64,000 bases of DNA from Celoporthe dispersa (GCA_016584495.1 WAID01000009.1:3658001-3722000); one strand, 5' to 3'. Positions 1-13,790 are shown, counted from the stretch's first letter. The notes: generated by a model not told the origin, from the letters alone. Numbers and translations: made by a program.

Positions 1-1343
1 TCACTCAAGCCCCTCTCTCAAGCCCTAGAAACCTTACAACGCAACCTTCTCCTACCATTGCGGGAATAAACTACAAACGTGAAGATGCTTCATGTTAGTC
101 AACATGCATGGCATGATCGTGGACCCTGGAAGGAGCAGCAGTAGGAACCCCCCCAACCTTCCAGGAAAGATAATCATATAGCATGACATGCAGAGTCTTC
201 GTCGGGTTGAGATTTTCATACTGCCTGAAAGGATAGGGTCACACGCATCCCAGGAAGAAAATGGATCAAGGCATCATGATGAGACGTCACCTCGTACGAG
301 AAGGTATCCGACGAGCATCGAGATTGTACAATGCAGTGTAGAAGAACCCATAGGAGCTCCACACTCTTTCGACACCCAAAGAAAGACAGTCACGCGAGAT
401 GAGAGAGACAGAATCCAGATTGATCAAGACCCGACGCCTTGTCGACGATTTTATTCTTCACTATCCTTGTTTATGCGACGCGCTTGGCTAGCGAGATTGC
501 CATCGTCGCCGGCTGCCCATCTCCACAGCCCAAAATTTGCCCAGCGAGAGCATCCATCGGCTGTGAAGCCTATCCCCCACGCAGACTTTGTCTTCTTCTC
601 AGATCCACGCCAGAATCCTTAAGAGGAAATGCAACGCCCCCTTCTTCCCACCCACTCCCCCGACAAAAGGAAATGAAAAACCTCATGACCGCTGCCAGCG
701 GTGGGGGCTGGGATACTCGAGATGCAATAAGAATACTGACGTTAAGACATGATAACCAGTTGCCTCAGGCCAGAGGCGAGCAAAAAAAAAAAAAAAAAAA
801 AAAAAAGAGGGAGAACAAAATGTCAACACCAAAATTAGATCGATCAATCATTCCTGCGATAGCGCAAACGCCCCAATTCATTATGACATGACCCTTGTGA
901 CCCCGTTTGCGCCCCCGCCTGAATAATGTTCCGTTTGATATTAATGCGTGGGAATTTCCGCTTTTTGCCAACATTGCCGGGTTTCCCCTGGTCATACCGG
1001 ACATGAAAGACTCGAGATAAAAAGGAAAAGGAAAAGAAGAAGCGAACGGAAGTGATTGCTAGCGGTGAGATGCAGAAACGCTGCAGATCATAAAAAAAAT
1101 AAAAAAAAACCACCCCGACGCGACGACACGGCTGATCTGGTCCAGTATCGGTCGGTCGCGTTCCAGAAAGAGCCATATTTTTCTTTTTTTCTTTTTGGAG
1201 ACAGCTGATGATAAGGTGGTCGATGACGTGAATAGCAAGACAAAGAGTTGGGTATCAAAGAACAGCTAGTAATAGCAGACGCAGCTGGTGGTGTGGTTGG
1301 TGTGTGTTATGGGGGGTTGTATGATTTTCGATGATTTCTGTTC
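1..1343. other. 3' flank of the RasGEF gene, no gene seen
   Basis: This stretch lies downstream of the RasGEF stop codon, which is read on the minus strand. Its open frames are short and carry no recognisable domain. It holds a 25-base poly(A) run and scattered A-rich and T-rich tracts that would suit a 3' untranslated region. I see no tRNA or transposon. Confidence 0.6.
782..806 (+). repeat. poly(A) tract, 25 bases
   Basis: An uninterrupted A run followed by GAGGGAG. It is a simple homopolymer. On the minus strand it is a T run about 540 bases past the RasGEF stop. Confidence 0.9.
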
Positions 1344-4300
1344 TCAAGGCGCCAGGCTGTTGGATCTGTCGACCCTCCGCCAGACGAACATGTTTGCGCT
1401 GGGTCCGTCCACTGGCGTCTTGGGGATGTTCGTCTCCCTTGGTTCGAGGAGGAGCGACTTGCGGTAATAGGTCACCTGTACGTTGCTGGCCGCATCCGAT
1501 TCGCGAACTCGGTTCATCTCGGACTGTAGCCAGTCTTGCAGGTCTGACACTTCGGTGAGCCTGTAAGGGATCTGAAATCGTTGCAGGTCGCCGATGATCT
1601 TCGCCGTCCGCGTGTGCTTGTCAAAGTTCACCACCGTCATGTCCCTGCCATCTGCGCCCTGCAGCTGCTTCGTGGCAGGGTTGCCAATGTCGACAAAAGT
1701 AAGGTCCGTCAGGAACATGCCTTGGAAGGGGAGGCACGGCGGGACGTGGCCGGCAAGTTGCGCGCGCAGGGCCTTGTGGTTCTGGGCGGGGTCGACGACA
1801 GCCTGAAGGGCCTTCAGCTGCTCTCGCCGCTTGGGGTTCACCACTTCCCAGGTCTTGCGAAGGCGGGTGATGGTGGAGCTGTTGAGACTGCAGATGATGG
1901 CCATAAGTGCATCGTAGTTGTTGAGCTCCAGACACTGCTGGGCGACCTTGATCCACTGCTTGATAGCAGCAGCTCGCTTCTTGACCTCGTTGTAGTACAG
2001 GATCGTGTCGGCCACCAGATTCGATAGCTCGGTCGACAGTGCAGTCATCGCCTTGACATTCGGAGACCCAACGCCGCCCTTCTTCATCCACTGCGAGCCC
2101 AGAAGCTCCTCGGGCAGGATTGAGCAGAAGATGCTCATCTGCTTCAGCGTCAGCTGGCGGGCAACCTCCAGGGGCTCGAAATCCATGATTGTCGGCGAGT
2201 TTCCACCGGACTTCCACGCATGAAGACCCTGGGCCTGGCTTTTGCTGAGCACGGGTGCTGGCAGCGGTGCGTCCTGGGGCACATAGTGTGAGATGGAGGC
2301 GTTGGCCTTGCCAATGGACGAGACCAGCCTCGGTACCAATGTGGCGTCACTCGAGGAGACGCGCCGAGTCAGGTCAAAAATGCGCTTGCCAGCAGCCGGC
2401 AGTGCCGCAGCCAGCTTGGTCTCGGCAAACGGCCTGATGACAGACAGCGCCTCGTGGTCGGTCTCATCCCGCCAGTGCGACTCGAGCCATTGCTTGAAGA
2501 CGTTATAGACCCTCAAGCGAACGGGTCCTGACATGTGGGGGTGGTCGCCGACATACTCGAACCTGTCGATGAGCGTCTCGGCAAGTTTGGTCGGCGTGCA
2601 GAAGAGCCTAAAGGTAAGGAAAAACGTAGATACGAAGAGTGCGTCAGGCGTGGACTCGTGGGTGGTGAGGCGCTCGACAAGTGCCGGCAGAGATCCTCCG
2701 GTCACCTGGCCCTCCTTATTGAACATGAGCTCGTGCGCGAATGTCTTCTCAAGGAGCTTCGACTCGACGTCATCGACCTCGTCTGTGTGCGTCGTATTGC
2801 TTGTGTTGCTCAGCTCGGAGATGGAGATCTGGGGCTTTGGTCCCATATGATCTGGTGTGGTCGCGCGTGTTGAGGTAGAGAGAAGGCTGGACTCTGAGCC
2901 GCGGTTCAAGTACGCGCTGTCGTTTGCGGTGCTCGACGCGATCAGGCTCTCGCGGTAGTAGGAGGAATGGCCATCGCTCTCGACACCGGCCGAGTTCTCG
3001 GTGGGGCTGTAGTTCTCCGTGAAGAAAGTCGACAGCTTAGGCAGCGGTGGGAACGCAGGTCGTACCGACGAGACCGAGGACGCATTATCCGACAGGTCGC
3101 TGTCGAGGACAAGAGACTGTCGTCGTGGGCCTTCAGGCGCTGGTGATGTCGAGACCGGTACATCTGGCAGAGGCTTGTCGAGTGGCAGCCGCTTGATGGT
3201 AGGCAGGCTCGCTGATCGAGCAGCAAAGCGCTCTGTTGCCGCCGAGGCCCTTTCCCTGTCTTCCAGACCATCATCCAACACGCCAAGGTCGAGGTCGATG
3301 CCAAGGCTGCCGTTGTTGAACTCAAACTCAAAATCCCCGATCTTCTCGATGACCCACTTCGTCTTGGCAACACACTCGCCTGTAGCCCTGACACACCCTG
3401 TCGAGGCCGATAGAAGCCGGCTGTTGTCCTGGGGCATGATGATGTCGGCCAGCTCGGGTCCGTTGTTGTGGTGTATGATATCGCGAGCCGCATACACGAG
3501 GTCCAGGATGCGATCATACATAGCAGCACGAGGCTGCTCCAGCAGTTCCTTAGTCAGGGAGCTGTGGGCGCAGACCACGTCCACGACCACCAACAGCTCT
3601 CCGCCAGATGTCGCCGATTGTTTGATCGCTAGGGCCAGGTCGGGCCTGGACTGTGACTGGAGGTGCAAGCGGCCGATGAATGAACCCATGTGCGACAGAA
3701 ACGTGTCGTGGCTTGAGGTCAAACGCTCCGAGACAAGGTTTTGTGGGCGTGAAAGTGGCGATGGACCGGCGAGAGAGACGCGGTGGGAGATGTTGGATGA
3801 GAGGCGGCTGAAGTTGACCTGCGTCTGAGACAAATGAGCGCTTCGTCGGGCAGACGAACGGCTGTGGGTGGGGCTGACGGTTTGTGTCGCATCACTAGGC
3901 CCCAGGCTGGGTGAGCTGTAGGCTGATTCGTCCTCCTCATGACGGGAGCCTTGACGCGAGCCTGCATCCTGGTCCCTGATCGTGCTGCGGTCATCGTCAA
4001 AACTCGTCTGGTCGGCTGGCGGCGTCGGCGGCACGAAATTCTCCTCAAGGAGCGTTGGCAACAGCGTTACTGCAGGGGCCCGCGCCTGCCGATCACCCTC
4101 CAGCACGTCCAGAAAGCGGACACCCTTGGTCACAATCCTGAATGCCTTCAATATCATCTCGTCCACGGTATTGTTTACCTCCTCCGTGGTGGACGCCAGC
4201 TTCTGCTGTTCTGTCAAGCGCTTAGCTGTTTTCACCAACGAGGACAGCTCGGAGAGCAGTGACTTCCTGCCCCTGCGCAGGCCTTCGTGTCGCTGAATCA

Positions 4301-4969
4301 CAGCGGATTCTCGTGTCAGACAATGCGTCCGTTCCTGCGAGGCGATTAGCTAACGTTAAGACGCGAGGCGACGCCAGTCAACCTGGGTGTACACCAGACA
4401 AGGGGCCTTCAACGTACCAGGAGGTAGCGCACGCCGGAAATGATGCCCTTCATGAACTCCCTGGTTTGCAAAGATCTCATTGTCATCGACGGATGCGCTG
4501 CGCAGCAGGGGTCCCAGAAATTCAGCAGCGCCTTCAGCAGATTCCGCATCTCATCCGGATCATAAGCATAGCAATAGTTGGTGGGCAGCCAGCCCCTGGC
4601 GCCGGACACCAGGAGCGTGCCGTCTGCCCAGCCATTTGTGTGTATAGAGTGCACCAGCACCACATCGCCCTCGTTCAGCGGAAGGGTGACGGCGGAGTCG
4701 GTCATGGCATAGGTCGGGCTAAAGGGGTAAAAGGCCCGGAGGAAGTTGTGGAAGACGGGCGGCGACAGCGAGGGGGCGTCATTGTCGAGGTCCTCTCGCG
4801 ACCCTTGAGGGGACGTGGGAGGAGTCATATCGGATCGTTTGTAAGGACTCGTCGAGGAGGCTTCGCCCTTGGATGCATGGTCCACCGAGCCGGACTTCTT
4901 GTTTTTGTGTATGGCTAGGGGCGCCACCTGCAGACTCGACCGCATAGGTTGTTCGCTCAGCATAATCAT
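1344..4969 (-). CDS. Ras guanine-nucleotide exchange factor, CDC25 type, with N-terminal SH3 domain
   Basis: Activates Ras GTPases by GDP/GTP exchange, probably at the plasma membrane upstream of cAMP and morphogenesis signalling. Two exons, 4969-4418 and 4334-1344, joined by an 83-bp GT-AG intron (GTACGT donor, GCTAAT branch, CGCAG acceptor), give about 1,180 residues, the usual size for fungal Cdc25 proteins. An SH3 domain lies near residues 78-135 (FYPFSP, GWLPTNYC). A Ser/Thr-rich linker follows, then a RasGEF-N segment (TTHESTPDALFVSTFFLTFR) and the catalytic domain (PLEVARQLTL, YNEVKKRAAAIKQWIKVA, CLPFQGMFLTDLTF, IGNPA). The splice restores a continuous helix-like stretch (GVRYLLERTHCL). 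A second in-frame ATG lies at 4963. An earlier TTG is not used here. The assignment to the family is firm; the partner Ras is inferred. Confidence 0.93.
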
Positions 4970-7900
4970 TGCTGCGCAAATCAAGCGTGGAGACTCATGG
5001 GAGCTATCGTCCAGGCCGTGTTCGCTTTGTGGTGGTGTATAGGCGAGGTGACGAGACCTAATCCACTCCGGATCGACGCTTCACCAAGCTGCTGGTTCGA
5101 AGTTCCAGACCTGTCGGCAGGGAGGGAAGGAGATCGCTGCAGTCCCCAAAAAGAGGATCCGGGTGAAATAAGGAATTCCACTTGACCAGAGACACCAAAT
5201 TCTCTCTCTTCTCTCTTACGAGACTCGCCAGTCGTAATTATCGTAGCAAGGGCGGAGGCGGGCAGCGTCGAGAATGCGATGCAAAGGGCAAGACTTGTAT
5301 ATGCCTGCTGGTTTCCCTCGGTGTTGTCTCGCCTTGGGGTGCGTGGACCCTCGCTAGGGCCAATCGGCTCAACTGAATTTCGCGAGCGCAATGCAGTGTT
5401 GAGAAGAGTCGTCCTGCCCAATTGTTCCCTATTCGCACTCTTCGGGTGCACTCCAGTGCCTGTTCGTTTCGTGTGAAAGGGGTGGGGGGAGGGAGGGTTT
5501 GTCGTGGTGTTGTTGTTGGTGTCGAGGAAAGGGAAAACGCGGAGGAGGCGTTCGTGGTAAGGAATGTAAAGGGTGGGAGGCTTTTCAGTGGCAGCCCAGG
5601 CTTGTTTTCTCAGGATGGGGAGGGGCGGCCGGGGACGCATGGCGCATTTTAGTTAGGTTCTGGGCTTGTTGGTTCGGGGAGGGTAGCGGCTCAAATGCAG
5701 GGCCAAGGACAGGGGCAGAGACGGGGGGAGGGTGCAGGGGGCAGGGGAGCAGGGTACGTACCTCCCTGCGCCGGGCCCTTGATGGGGTCGCGCAAGCTGC
5801 ACTGTGCCCATCACATAGTCCAGCACCGCATTACAGGGGGCCCATGGGGGTGCCGTAGTGCTGTGAGGCTTCTGTGATTCAGGGTTCTGACCCTACAGCG
5901 AGCCCTGGGCAGGGGGGGCCGTGTCAGGCCCTGCCTTGCAGCACTAGGGGCAAAACCTCTGGAGAAAAAACCCCAGCGAGGGGACGGCCCTCAGAGCTGC
6001 TTGCTCCTCCTGCTCCTGCTGCAGGAACTTGCTGACAATCACCATGGATGACAGCTTCCACAGCGGCAGAAAAGATAGTGGGTGGATTCGAGGCCGGCGC
6101 ATTATCCCTTGCCATCTTTTCCAGTCCATGTTCTAGACTTGTCTGCTATGCTAGAACAAACCTGTAGTTCCGAGGCCGGCAAAAACTCGTACTGGCACGT
6201 GGCTAATTCTCGATCGAGGGCAGTGTTTATGCCAAACATGTCAGGCAGGGCTCGAATCCCTTGGCTGCTATGATTCATGAGACTGTCAAGTCTCTGCTCT
6301 CTGCTGCGCCTGCTGGATACAGCTCCACTGGGGAGCTCAAGCAGAAACCGAGTACTATGGTAGAGAGGTAAGGAGGCTAGAGACAGAAACAAGCCAGCGT
6401 CGGTCGACCGTGTCTTCTCTTGTTGACGGAAGTGGGATGAGCAATGTCAGTCAGGCTCAAGAAACGAGGGCGGGGAGGTCGACGAGCGAGGCACAGACAC
6501 CCCGAGTCTAGATGACAGGTCGTAGCAGATACTGTACTACATGGGAAGGGGGAACAAGAGCGAGCATAAAGCCTGCCGTAAAGAGAGGGAAAGAAGGAAA
6601 GAGAGGCAAGACAGGTGGTGTCCTTGGTCTCACGGGTCTGGGGCCTCTTGGTTTCCGGGGCACACCAGTGTCGGGTAATGGTAGCCCACTTTGGACGCGA
6701 GATGATATGAGACGTCAAGGAGCCAATCGCTGTTCCACCAGGTTCCCCATGAACCTACCATTAGGCTCAGTCAGAGAGAGAAGAGAGGCTCATTCTGGGT
6801 CGAGAATTCGGACGTCATACTACGATATTTCCATGCAGCCATCTCGTTGCTGTTCATCCGTCGCCCGCACGGCCCAATGCGACGACATCAACGACTTAGC
6901 TGCCTCCGGGCTTGGCCTGGGCGAGTAGATCCTGGAGCAGATTTCCCGATTCTGCAACCTCAGCCGCGCCTTGAGAGGAGGACCTCATACGGTAGCGGAA
7001 GCCCCTTCCCGCTGCCCACCGGGACCCTCTCTCTCTCGTGTCTGGCCCGTGTCTGCTGTACTATGGGTATGCACTACTACCATAGTGCAGTCGACAGGCA
7101 GGGTAAGAGAGAGACAGAGGAGGTATGGTCACAGCTGTTCGGAATGCCGTCCCTACAGCCTTCAGGTGCAGGGGTTGCCAATTAACAACGGCCTTGACAG
7201 CGTCTGGACTCGCGACGATGGGTGTCAAAATACGCAGGTAGCGTTACAGCCTGCAATTTCACCTGAGCGGCTGTGGGGTGGGAGGTCAAGGCCCGGTCCC
7301 CAGCGATGGGCGCGACGGAGGGCCGCGCTCGAGCTATCTCAGATGCTGTGCCTCTTGTCTCTCGAGTTCCTTCTAGGCTGTACTCTGGATGTGCGGGCAC
7401 ACCCAGTACAGGGCGATGTGGGGAATAGGGCCACAAGGACTGAGCGGGCGTCATCGTGCTTCTTGCGTTCTGCTGTGCCCGTCCCCAAGGGTCACCCTTG
7501 AAATTATAGCATCATCAGGGACCAAGGGGGGAAGAAGAAAAAAAAAAGGTGTGAAATTTACTCAGTGCTGCTGTGCAGGCGGGCCCCACCGCGACGAGTT
7601 TCGGTGGTTAGGCTCCATCTGTCAATCTGCGGCTCCATGTCGACTTGTGATGCAAGGAATGCATGCTGTTGGCGTGCATCATGGCATCTGCAGGCAGTTA
7701 GTCCTCCTCCCTTGTCTCGCAACTCGAAGACGTCAAAGTGGCGATCCTTCGCAGTTCCGGATCCGCGGTCATGGATCTCACCGGTCGGCCTGGGGGACAA
7801 GGGGGACGAGACGAGGAGGTACCCTTCAGAAATCCTACGATCTCGAGTCGCATCTATCTGCCCGTGCGATGCTTGTTCGCGACACAGCTAGGGACTTGTT

Positions 7901-8257
7901 GTATCTCGGTATCAGCAGATTACCACAGTACTAACAGTATACATAGTACTTGCCCACTGGTCCAAGTCCACGTCCTGTCAAGGGATTCAATCAGCCTAGT
8001 GGCTCTTCACAGGAGCCGGCTCCTGCCACCTCTGGAGGCGAGGTGGCATATTCCTGGTCTCAGGTGGGCTCGCTTGTCGACTCGTCAGCCTGGTCGCCCC
8101 TCCACACCGTAGGATGATGTGTAGGCCCTGAGGCCCTGTTGAGACGTCAAGGCTGGCAGACATGTTACGTGTGGATTCTCGCCTCCACACAATGATCGAC
8201 CTCGGCTGTTGTATGTCAACAATACCCTGTAGGTCTGCGCGTGGGGCCTCCTGGCGG

Positions 8258-8285
8258 CAGCAGCAGTAGCAGCAGCAGCAGCAGC
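8258..8285 (+). repeat. CAG trinucleotide microsatellite
   Basis: An imperfect (CAG)n run with one TAG interruption. It lies in the gene-poor stretch, so it is not read as a glutamine tract in any supported gene. Confidence 0.8.
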
Positions 8286-9370
8286 CTTGGCCATCGTCGC
8301 CTGCCTGGGGCGATCTGGCCTTGCGTGGGGTTTGATCGAGTCGCGAAGGTTAGTAGTGAAGAGAGCGGCAAACTCTCCTCCCCTTCCGGCCGCGGCCGCC
8401 GCTGTCTGCCTATCGGGCCCGGCCACTACCATCCCTCGATCCAAACTAAGGGTCACGTTTGCGCAGAGCAGTTTTGGTGCGATGCAAGTTCACGCGGGGA
8501 GATACGCGGGTGTGACTATAGTGGCGTCGATATGAGTCCGTATTTTGTTCTCGTTCTGAGTTGGGGAGGGAGGGGGGGGGGAGACAAGGTGTACGAAATT
8601 TCGGGATCGAAAAATTCCCCGACGCAAAATAAGTGTTCGTGTTAGTGCTTGCACGGCCGCGTTTCTGGCCGCCGCGAAATGAACAACGCAACGTCCGAGA
8701 AATTTGTGCGAGAGATTTGGTCAGAAATTAATTGGTCGTCGAGCGAGAGACGACGACGACAGCGACAGCGACAACACTACTGTCCAGTGCGACTGCCCGG
8801 GTAAAAGTGTTCAGGCTTGCAAGCGAGGTTTTGGCGAAGGTTTCGTCGCCTTCTCTTTTTATCCAAGGCCAATCACGCATAGGGGGCTGCTTTTCGGAGA
8901 AGTATGTTCAGGTCTCGGCTCCGGTGGCGTGCCAGGTTAGGAGGAACATGGACAGCTAGTGGCCCTCCTGTCCCTGATCGACAGACGGCAAGAGGCCTGG
9001 ACAATGCCCAACGTCGCCAGTGCATATAACCCGGACCGGTTTCTACCATGGCTGCTTGGTGGAGAGACCAGTGAGACCAGCTGTCATGCAGAGAGACGGC
9101 ACGACGAAGGCTTTCCCAGTACGGTACCGGGGGCTTGACGCCTTCTGTCCCGAGATGTGCAGTTGTGCACCTTGCATTGTCACATCGCGCGGTCATTATT
9201 TGATGCGACCGGTGTGATCCACTTGTTGTCCATGCTCGCTCGGGAGTCGGATCCCCACAGGTTCGGAAGATGCTGTTGAGCTGACCAGTGTGGTGAGAGG
9301 AGGAGAGCAGGGGGGACGAGATGAAATCCAAAGAAGAACAAGAAGAAAAGAGAAAGAAAAAAAGGAAGAA

Positions 9371-9394
9371 GAGAGAGAGAGAGAGAGAGAGAGA
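9371..9394 (+). repeat. (GA)12 microsatellite in a purine tract
   Basis: Twelve GA units at the end of a purine-rich block that begins near 9320. A similar (GA)9 run lies at 12717-12734. Both are in the gene-poor stretch. Confidence 0.85.
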
Positions 9395-12300
9395 AGGTGA
9401 CAGGCCGCGGAAGGCCGGAAAGCATTCTAGCGTTGACAGAGGGGGAAGCATTATGAGCTCTAATCTCGGGTTCTAGACTGACGAGATCCTACCCAAGCCT
9501 GCCAAGCTGCCGGCCTCTGCCACTGGAGCTCACGCCGTACTCTGTGCGCCATGACGCACCTGGGGCGTCGTATTGGAGGAGGCATGCTGACAGCTAAAAC
9601 ATCCTGGGGAGTCTGCAGCCTGTCCCGTCTGTCTCGTTGCCGCCTGCTACCATCGCACATTGTAGTGCTACCACATGCGTAGTATCGCTATGGCACGTAG
9701 CATGCACTATCGTGTGTATTGTCGTAGCTTGTGCTCCACGTCTCGACCGGTGATGTTGCTGCTCCCATGCACGGGACAGCTCAGATCAGCAAGCGCAGAC
9801 GGCTGTTGGTCAGAGACCCAGCTGCCCAACCCGCCTCGTCAGGCCCGCATACCGCAGCGAGGTGTGAGACGGGAATGCGGTGGAGCACAAGTGCTTATGA
9901 GGGTGGCAGCAGCATGTAGGTGGGTGTGGTGGCTGCAAGCCGCACGCGACAGTCACTTCAGAGACAGGAGCGCCACGCGCTCGCTATGCAGGTGAAGCTG
10001 CCCCAGTCCCCCACCCGATCGCTCCATGTCCCTCCTCCCTGCTGTAAGCTGCACTGTGGCGGCCCTTGGAACGCTTCTGCAACCTGAAATGTCGTCGAAA
10101 CACCCGCAAGCCTCTAATCCCACGGGTAGCCATCGCCCCCTGTTGACGTGGAGAGGCTTGAGAGCATGTTCGGGCCATCACTGGTGCTGCTACTGCAGAG
10201 GTGAGCTTGAGGAGGCCGTCTCGAGCGTCTCTGATGAGTGGTGGGTTGGCCTATGTTTCTAGATGTGGTGATGTGGTCGTGATGACGGTGCGTGCGTGCG
10301 TGCGTGCTAGGAACGCTGCGATGATTGCCATAGTAGATGTGGTGTGCAGGTTGGTGGTGCAGACAAGGGGGGGGGAGCAAGATGAGATAACGCCTGTGAC
10401 GGGCCCACGTCCCTAAAAAGAAGGTTTGATGGTGTTGGCTGTTGCTGTCGTTACTGAGTAAGTACTGCCCAACACAGCTAGAGCTGATCACTGGGAAAGT
10501 GCAGGGGCGTCCCAGGAAATTGGGAGCTGCTCTGCCACTGCCCATTTCAGATCTGAACCGATGCAAAACACTGCGATACCGGAAATCAGATCATGCACCG
10601 TACTGTGACATCTTCGATTCTCGATTTCTCTGGCAGACAAGACAGACAACTAGACAGCCAGCCGAGCCCACCCACCAGGCCTTATCTCACCACCCCACAC
10701 ACTGGCCGAACCACAGTCCCTTTACTACGGCACGCCATGTTCTTCACTAGCCCGAACACAGTGTGAAGACTGCTCAGGTCGCCCAGGCCAGGCACAGCCT
10801 CCATCAACACGGTGGGCCTCTGTGCCTCTCTCTCTCCCCCCTTCTCTCTCGCTGAACATGAAATGAACCACCGGGGGTCAGGCTGGATATCTCACGAGTC
10901 ACCAGGACCCTGTTTCTGCACTGCCCTGACAAGCCTGGGCACCTATGGAGAGTCTGTATGCATAACCTTGAACCTATTGTGTCGATCAGTCTTCAACCTG
11001 TCCGCAGCCCCACTCGTGTCACTCAAGTCTTCACACATACGGCGTATGTACTGTGCTAATGAACCGACTGCTATGGATCAAGATCCTTCAGATAGTGCAC
11101 GATCCTCGTCCTGAGGAGGGGTTCGCCGTGCTCCTCTGCACGTCTTCTAGCAGTGCTTCCAGCCTCGTTCCAGGGCATGTCATGTCCTCCACCCGAGCAC
11201 GACATGGCCAGGATGAGCCAAGACCGGACCGGGAGATGCGCGATACACTTTTTCTTTTCAGAAGACCAGCGTACGTCTGGATCGGATCGAATCTCGTCAT
11301 AGCCTTGACAAACTTCCGCTTGACACCCACAAGTACAGGTAGGTGGGTCAGCAACCCCACACCGCGCGATGATCCTACGTGGGCACTCAAGCGTACATGA
11401 TTCGGCATGCGCTCGCCCTTGCGCTCTGGCCTCGCCTGTGCAGACAAGTCTCCAGCTTGTGCCCCATATGCCGTGTTGAGCAGAGAGTCTCAGCGTCACA
11501 ATCCTGTGGGCATGGTTCGCCAGATCCGCCCTCAGATCCCCCTGATGCGCCGCTGTATAAGACGTGCTGAGCGAGAGGCAGAAAGAGAAAACGCCTGCTC
11601 GGTCCTTACGATGGACTATGCACAAGTCACACTCCATGTCACAGTGCATCGGTATGTGGGGAGTGGAAAGGATCGACGACAAGTTCTAATTGACGTTCTT
11701 GCTGCCAAGAACACTGCAGCACTCGTCCTGGTCTATAGCAAAGATGCTGGCAAGATAACACACACACCCGTCGTCGGTCAGGGTTGGACGGATTTTCCCC
11801 GGGAGGCCTTCGGCTCGGAAGCCAGAGCTTGCAACGGGCAATCCGGGGCCAAGGCCGCAGACAGGAGTCGGTTCCTGGTTGAATAGGCTGACCTGCGCGT
11901 TCAACATGGCTCAATCTCTATATCTGAGGCTTATGGCGGCGGCAAGGGCGGGGGGTGCGCTCGAGAGGTCCGTGCTGTAGCGGGTCCAGGCTGTACGCAG
12001 GTATCGCTAGAAGGAAACCAACCCCCAGAGAACGCCATCACAGCGCTGCGCGAACGGACGGCATCGTGATCAGCGTCCGGTTCGGTTTGTCTGGCAGGCT
12101 CGGGCCAAGCACCGTTTCACCTGCAGAGCTTCCCGGACCGGTCGTCCTGTTCTGGCTACTATCTCCAGCGGGTATGCAGAGGGCCGAGGGGGCACATGGC
12201 TGGATATGTGCAGACTGATCAGACGGAACCTGTTTCGAACCTAAAACGTGAACGTTGCGCTAGTCAGGCGTGGCAACCCAGCCTACGCTCAACGGTCCTA

Positions 12301-13676
12301 CGGTACGATCCTACGACACCAGCAACTCCATCTCACTCTGTTGTGCCTCACAATATCGTGCTTTTGGGGAGCGACCGCATTCCAGGTTCGGGAATGCCGA
12401 GCCTGACTTCAGGGCCAGACAGTGCATTCGCTCTTGTCCAGGGCCATTACAGTGATTCAGCGATGGCAGGCGCAGCTCTACACCAGTGAGTCTATCGATT
12501 CTGGATCGTGATCAGCATTGATGGAACTGCCCACCTCGTCCGAAGTGCCGCGTATCTCATCATGATTCCTGGGGACCCCGCTGATAGCTCTCTAGGTGCC
12601 ATTACTTCCACACGGCACTGGCCTTCGATCTGAGCCACGTCGGGTGCCTGAACGCATTCTCAAACGGTGCGAGATCTCATATGTGTGTGTGCGGGAGGGG
12701 GAGGGGGAAGAAGAAAGAGAGAGAGAGAGAGAGACAGAGAGAAAGACAGAAAGAGTGACAGCCTGAGACGCTAGCTAGTGCCGGAAATACTGAAATCGGT
12801 GGAGGTGAGGTTGACGTCTACCACCCTCGGACATGGACTTTACAGGACTGGTTCGAGCACTAGACTCATATCTGGACAAATCAACTTGTCACATGACGAT
12901 GACGTGCCAGAGCCAACGGTTGAGGCCTTGGTATCTTCTCATGAGTTGCGATAGCTGACCCGAAGACAGCTGGCCATGCGCTCTCAAAAGTGGAAACAAT
13001 GATGGAAATAAGAAGAGATCGACCACGGAACGCCACGGGTCGCTATGGACATCTACCGAAGACTTAGGGCTTTTTAAGCATATATGCTATGGTAGGATGC
13101 AACTGACCGACAACTTGTCTGCCCGGGCCTTAGACCAGCATCCACCATGAACGAGGAGGTTAACGACGAGGTCCTTGCGCAATCCGGGGTTCATGGAACT
13201 TGTTTGGAGGGCTTCCAGGTCTGCACACTGTCCATAGTGGCTGTCCACGGCATCCAATGAACAGAGGGAAGCAGCAGAGAATTCGGAGCTCCGTCCATGC
13301 GATCAGTCACAAGCACGATCAGAAGGAATGGCATCGCAAGCACTCTTGGTGCAGGGTTGCAGAGCAGGTCCCGGGGCACAGACGATGGTCCGGCAACCCT
13401 GGTGCGGGCTCTCACAACACCGTGCTCAGTCCAATCTATTGTTACGCCATCGATCGGATCTGTGCACTGTACTTTACCAAAGTAATTTTCGCCTCACGAC
13501 CATCACGCGCGTGGGCGGGATCATAGCTTTGCGAGAAGAAAAACCATCGACACCACTTCTTTTGCCCTCCTCTGCCCTCCAGCGCCCTCGCCACCCGCTT
13601 GCTGTTGCTTATTATCTTCTTCCCCTTTCCCCGCCCCACATCATCCTCTTTCTCTTCATTTTCTTCTTCTCTTAAG

Positions 13677-13790
13677 CTATGAATATTCTCTCGGGTCTAG
13701 CGAAGCGGCCAGAGCGCTCCGGTAGACATCGTATACCAATTTAGATAATAATCCGTCGTCGATAAGTGCTTCGCACTCGGGAAATTCCAT
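13677..13790 (-). other. Isolated 37-codon open frame, possible gene remnant
   Basis: The frame runs from an ATG at 13790 to TAG at 13677. It opens MEFPECEALIDDGLLSKL and has codon use like the real genes of this window. The pattern C-x-x-L-x(3)-GL-x-x-K loosely recalls the N-terminus of berberine-bridge-type FAD oxidases, but the match is short and I would not name it on this alone. A pyrimidine-rich tract precedes it on the plus strand (13550-13675), so a plus-strand transcript starting here is equally possible. Function unknown. Confidence 0.15.

Larger units (their letters stand above)
4970..13676. other. Long stretch without a convincing gene
   Basis: About 8.7 kb upstream of the RasGEF start. 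Open frames of 60-220 codons occur on all frames but look like random GC-rich readings: none has a domain, a good start with in-phase splicing, or fungal-style codon use. It contains CAG/GCA, GA and A/G-rich simple repeats. The first 700 bases are likely RasGEF leader, including a 219-codon ATG-initiated upstream frame (5640-4981, minus) that stops 11 bases before the proposed start. The rest could be a large regulatory region, non-coding transcripts or decayed DNA; I cannot tell which. Confidence 0.5.

Noticed and set aside
3019..3828. 269-codon plus-strand frame inside the RasGEF gene
   Set aside because: Shadow of the minus-strand coding sequence; no domain of its own.
6235..6275. B-box-like GCTCGAATCCC, possible tRNA
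   Set aside because: T54 is changed and the stem does not pair; no A-box at the proper distance.
7389..7934. 181-codon plus-strand frame in the gene-poor stretch
   Set aside because: No domain, irregular codon use, heavy overlap with other frames; looks random.
11071..11682. 203-codon minus-strand frame, Cys-rich
   Set aside because: Cysteines are not in a recognisable spacing and the composition follows local GC; no splice or start support.
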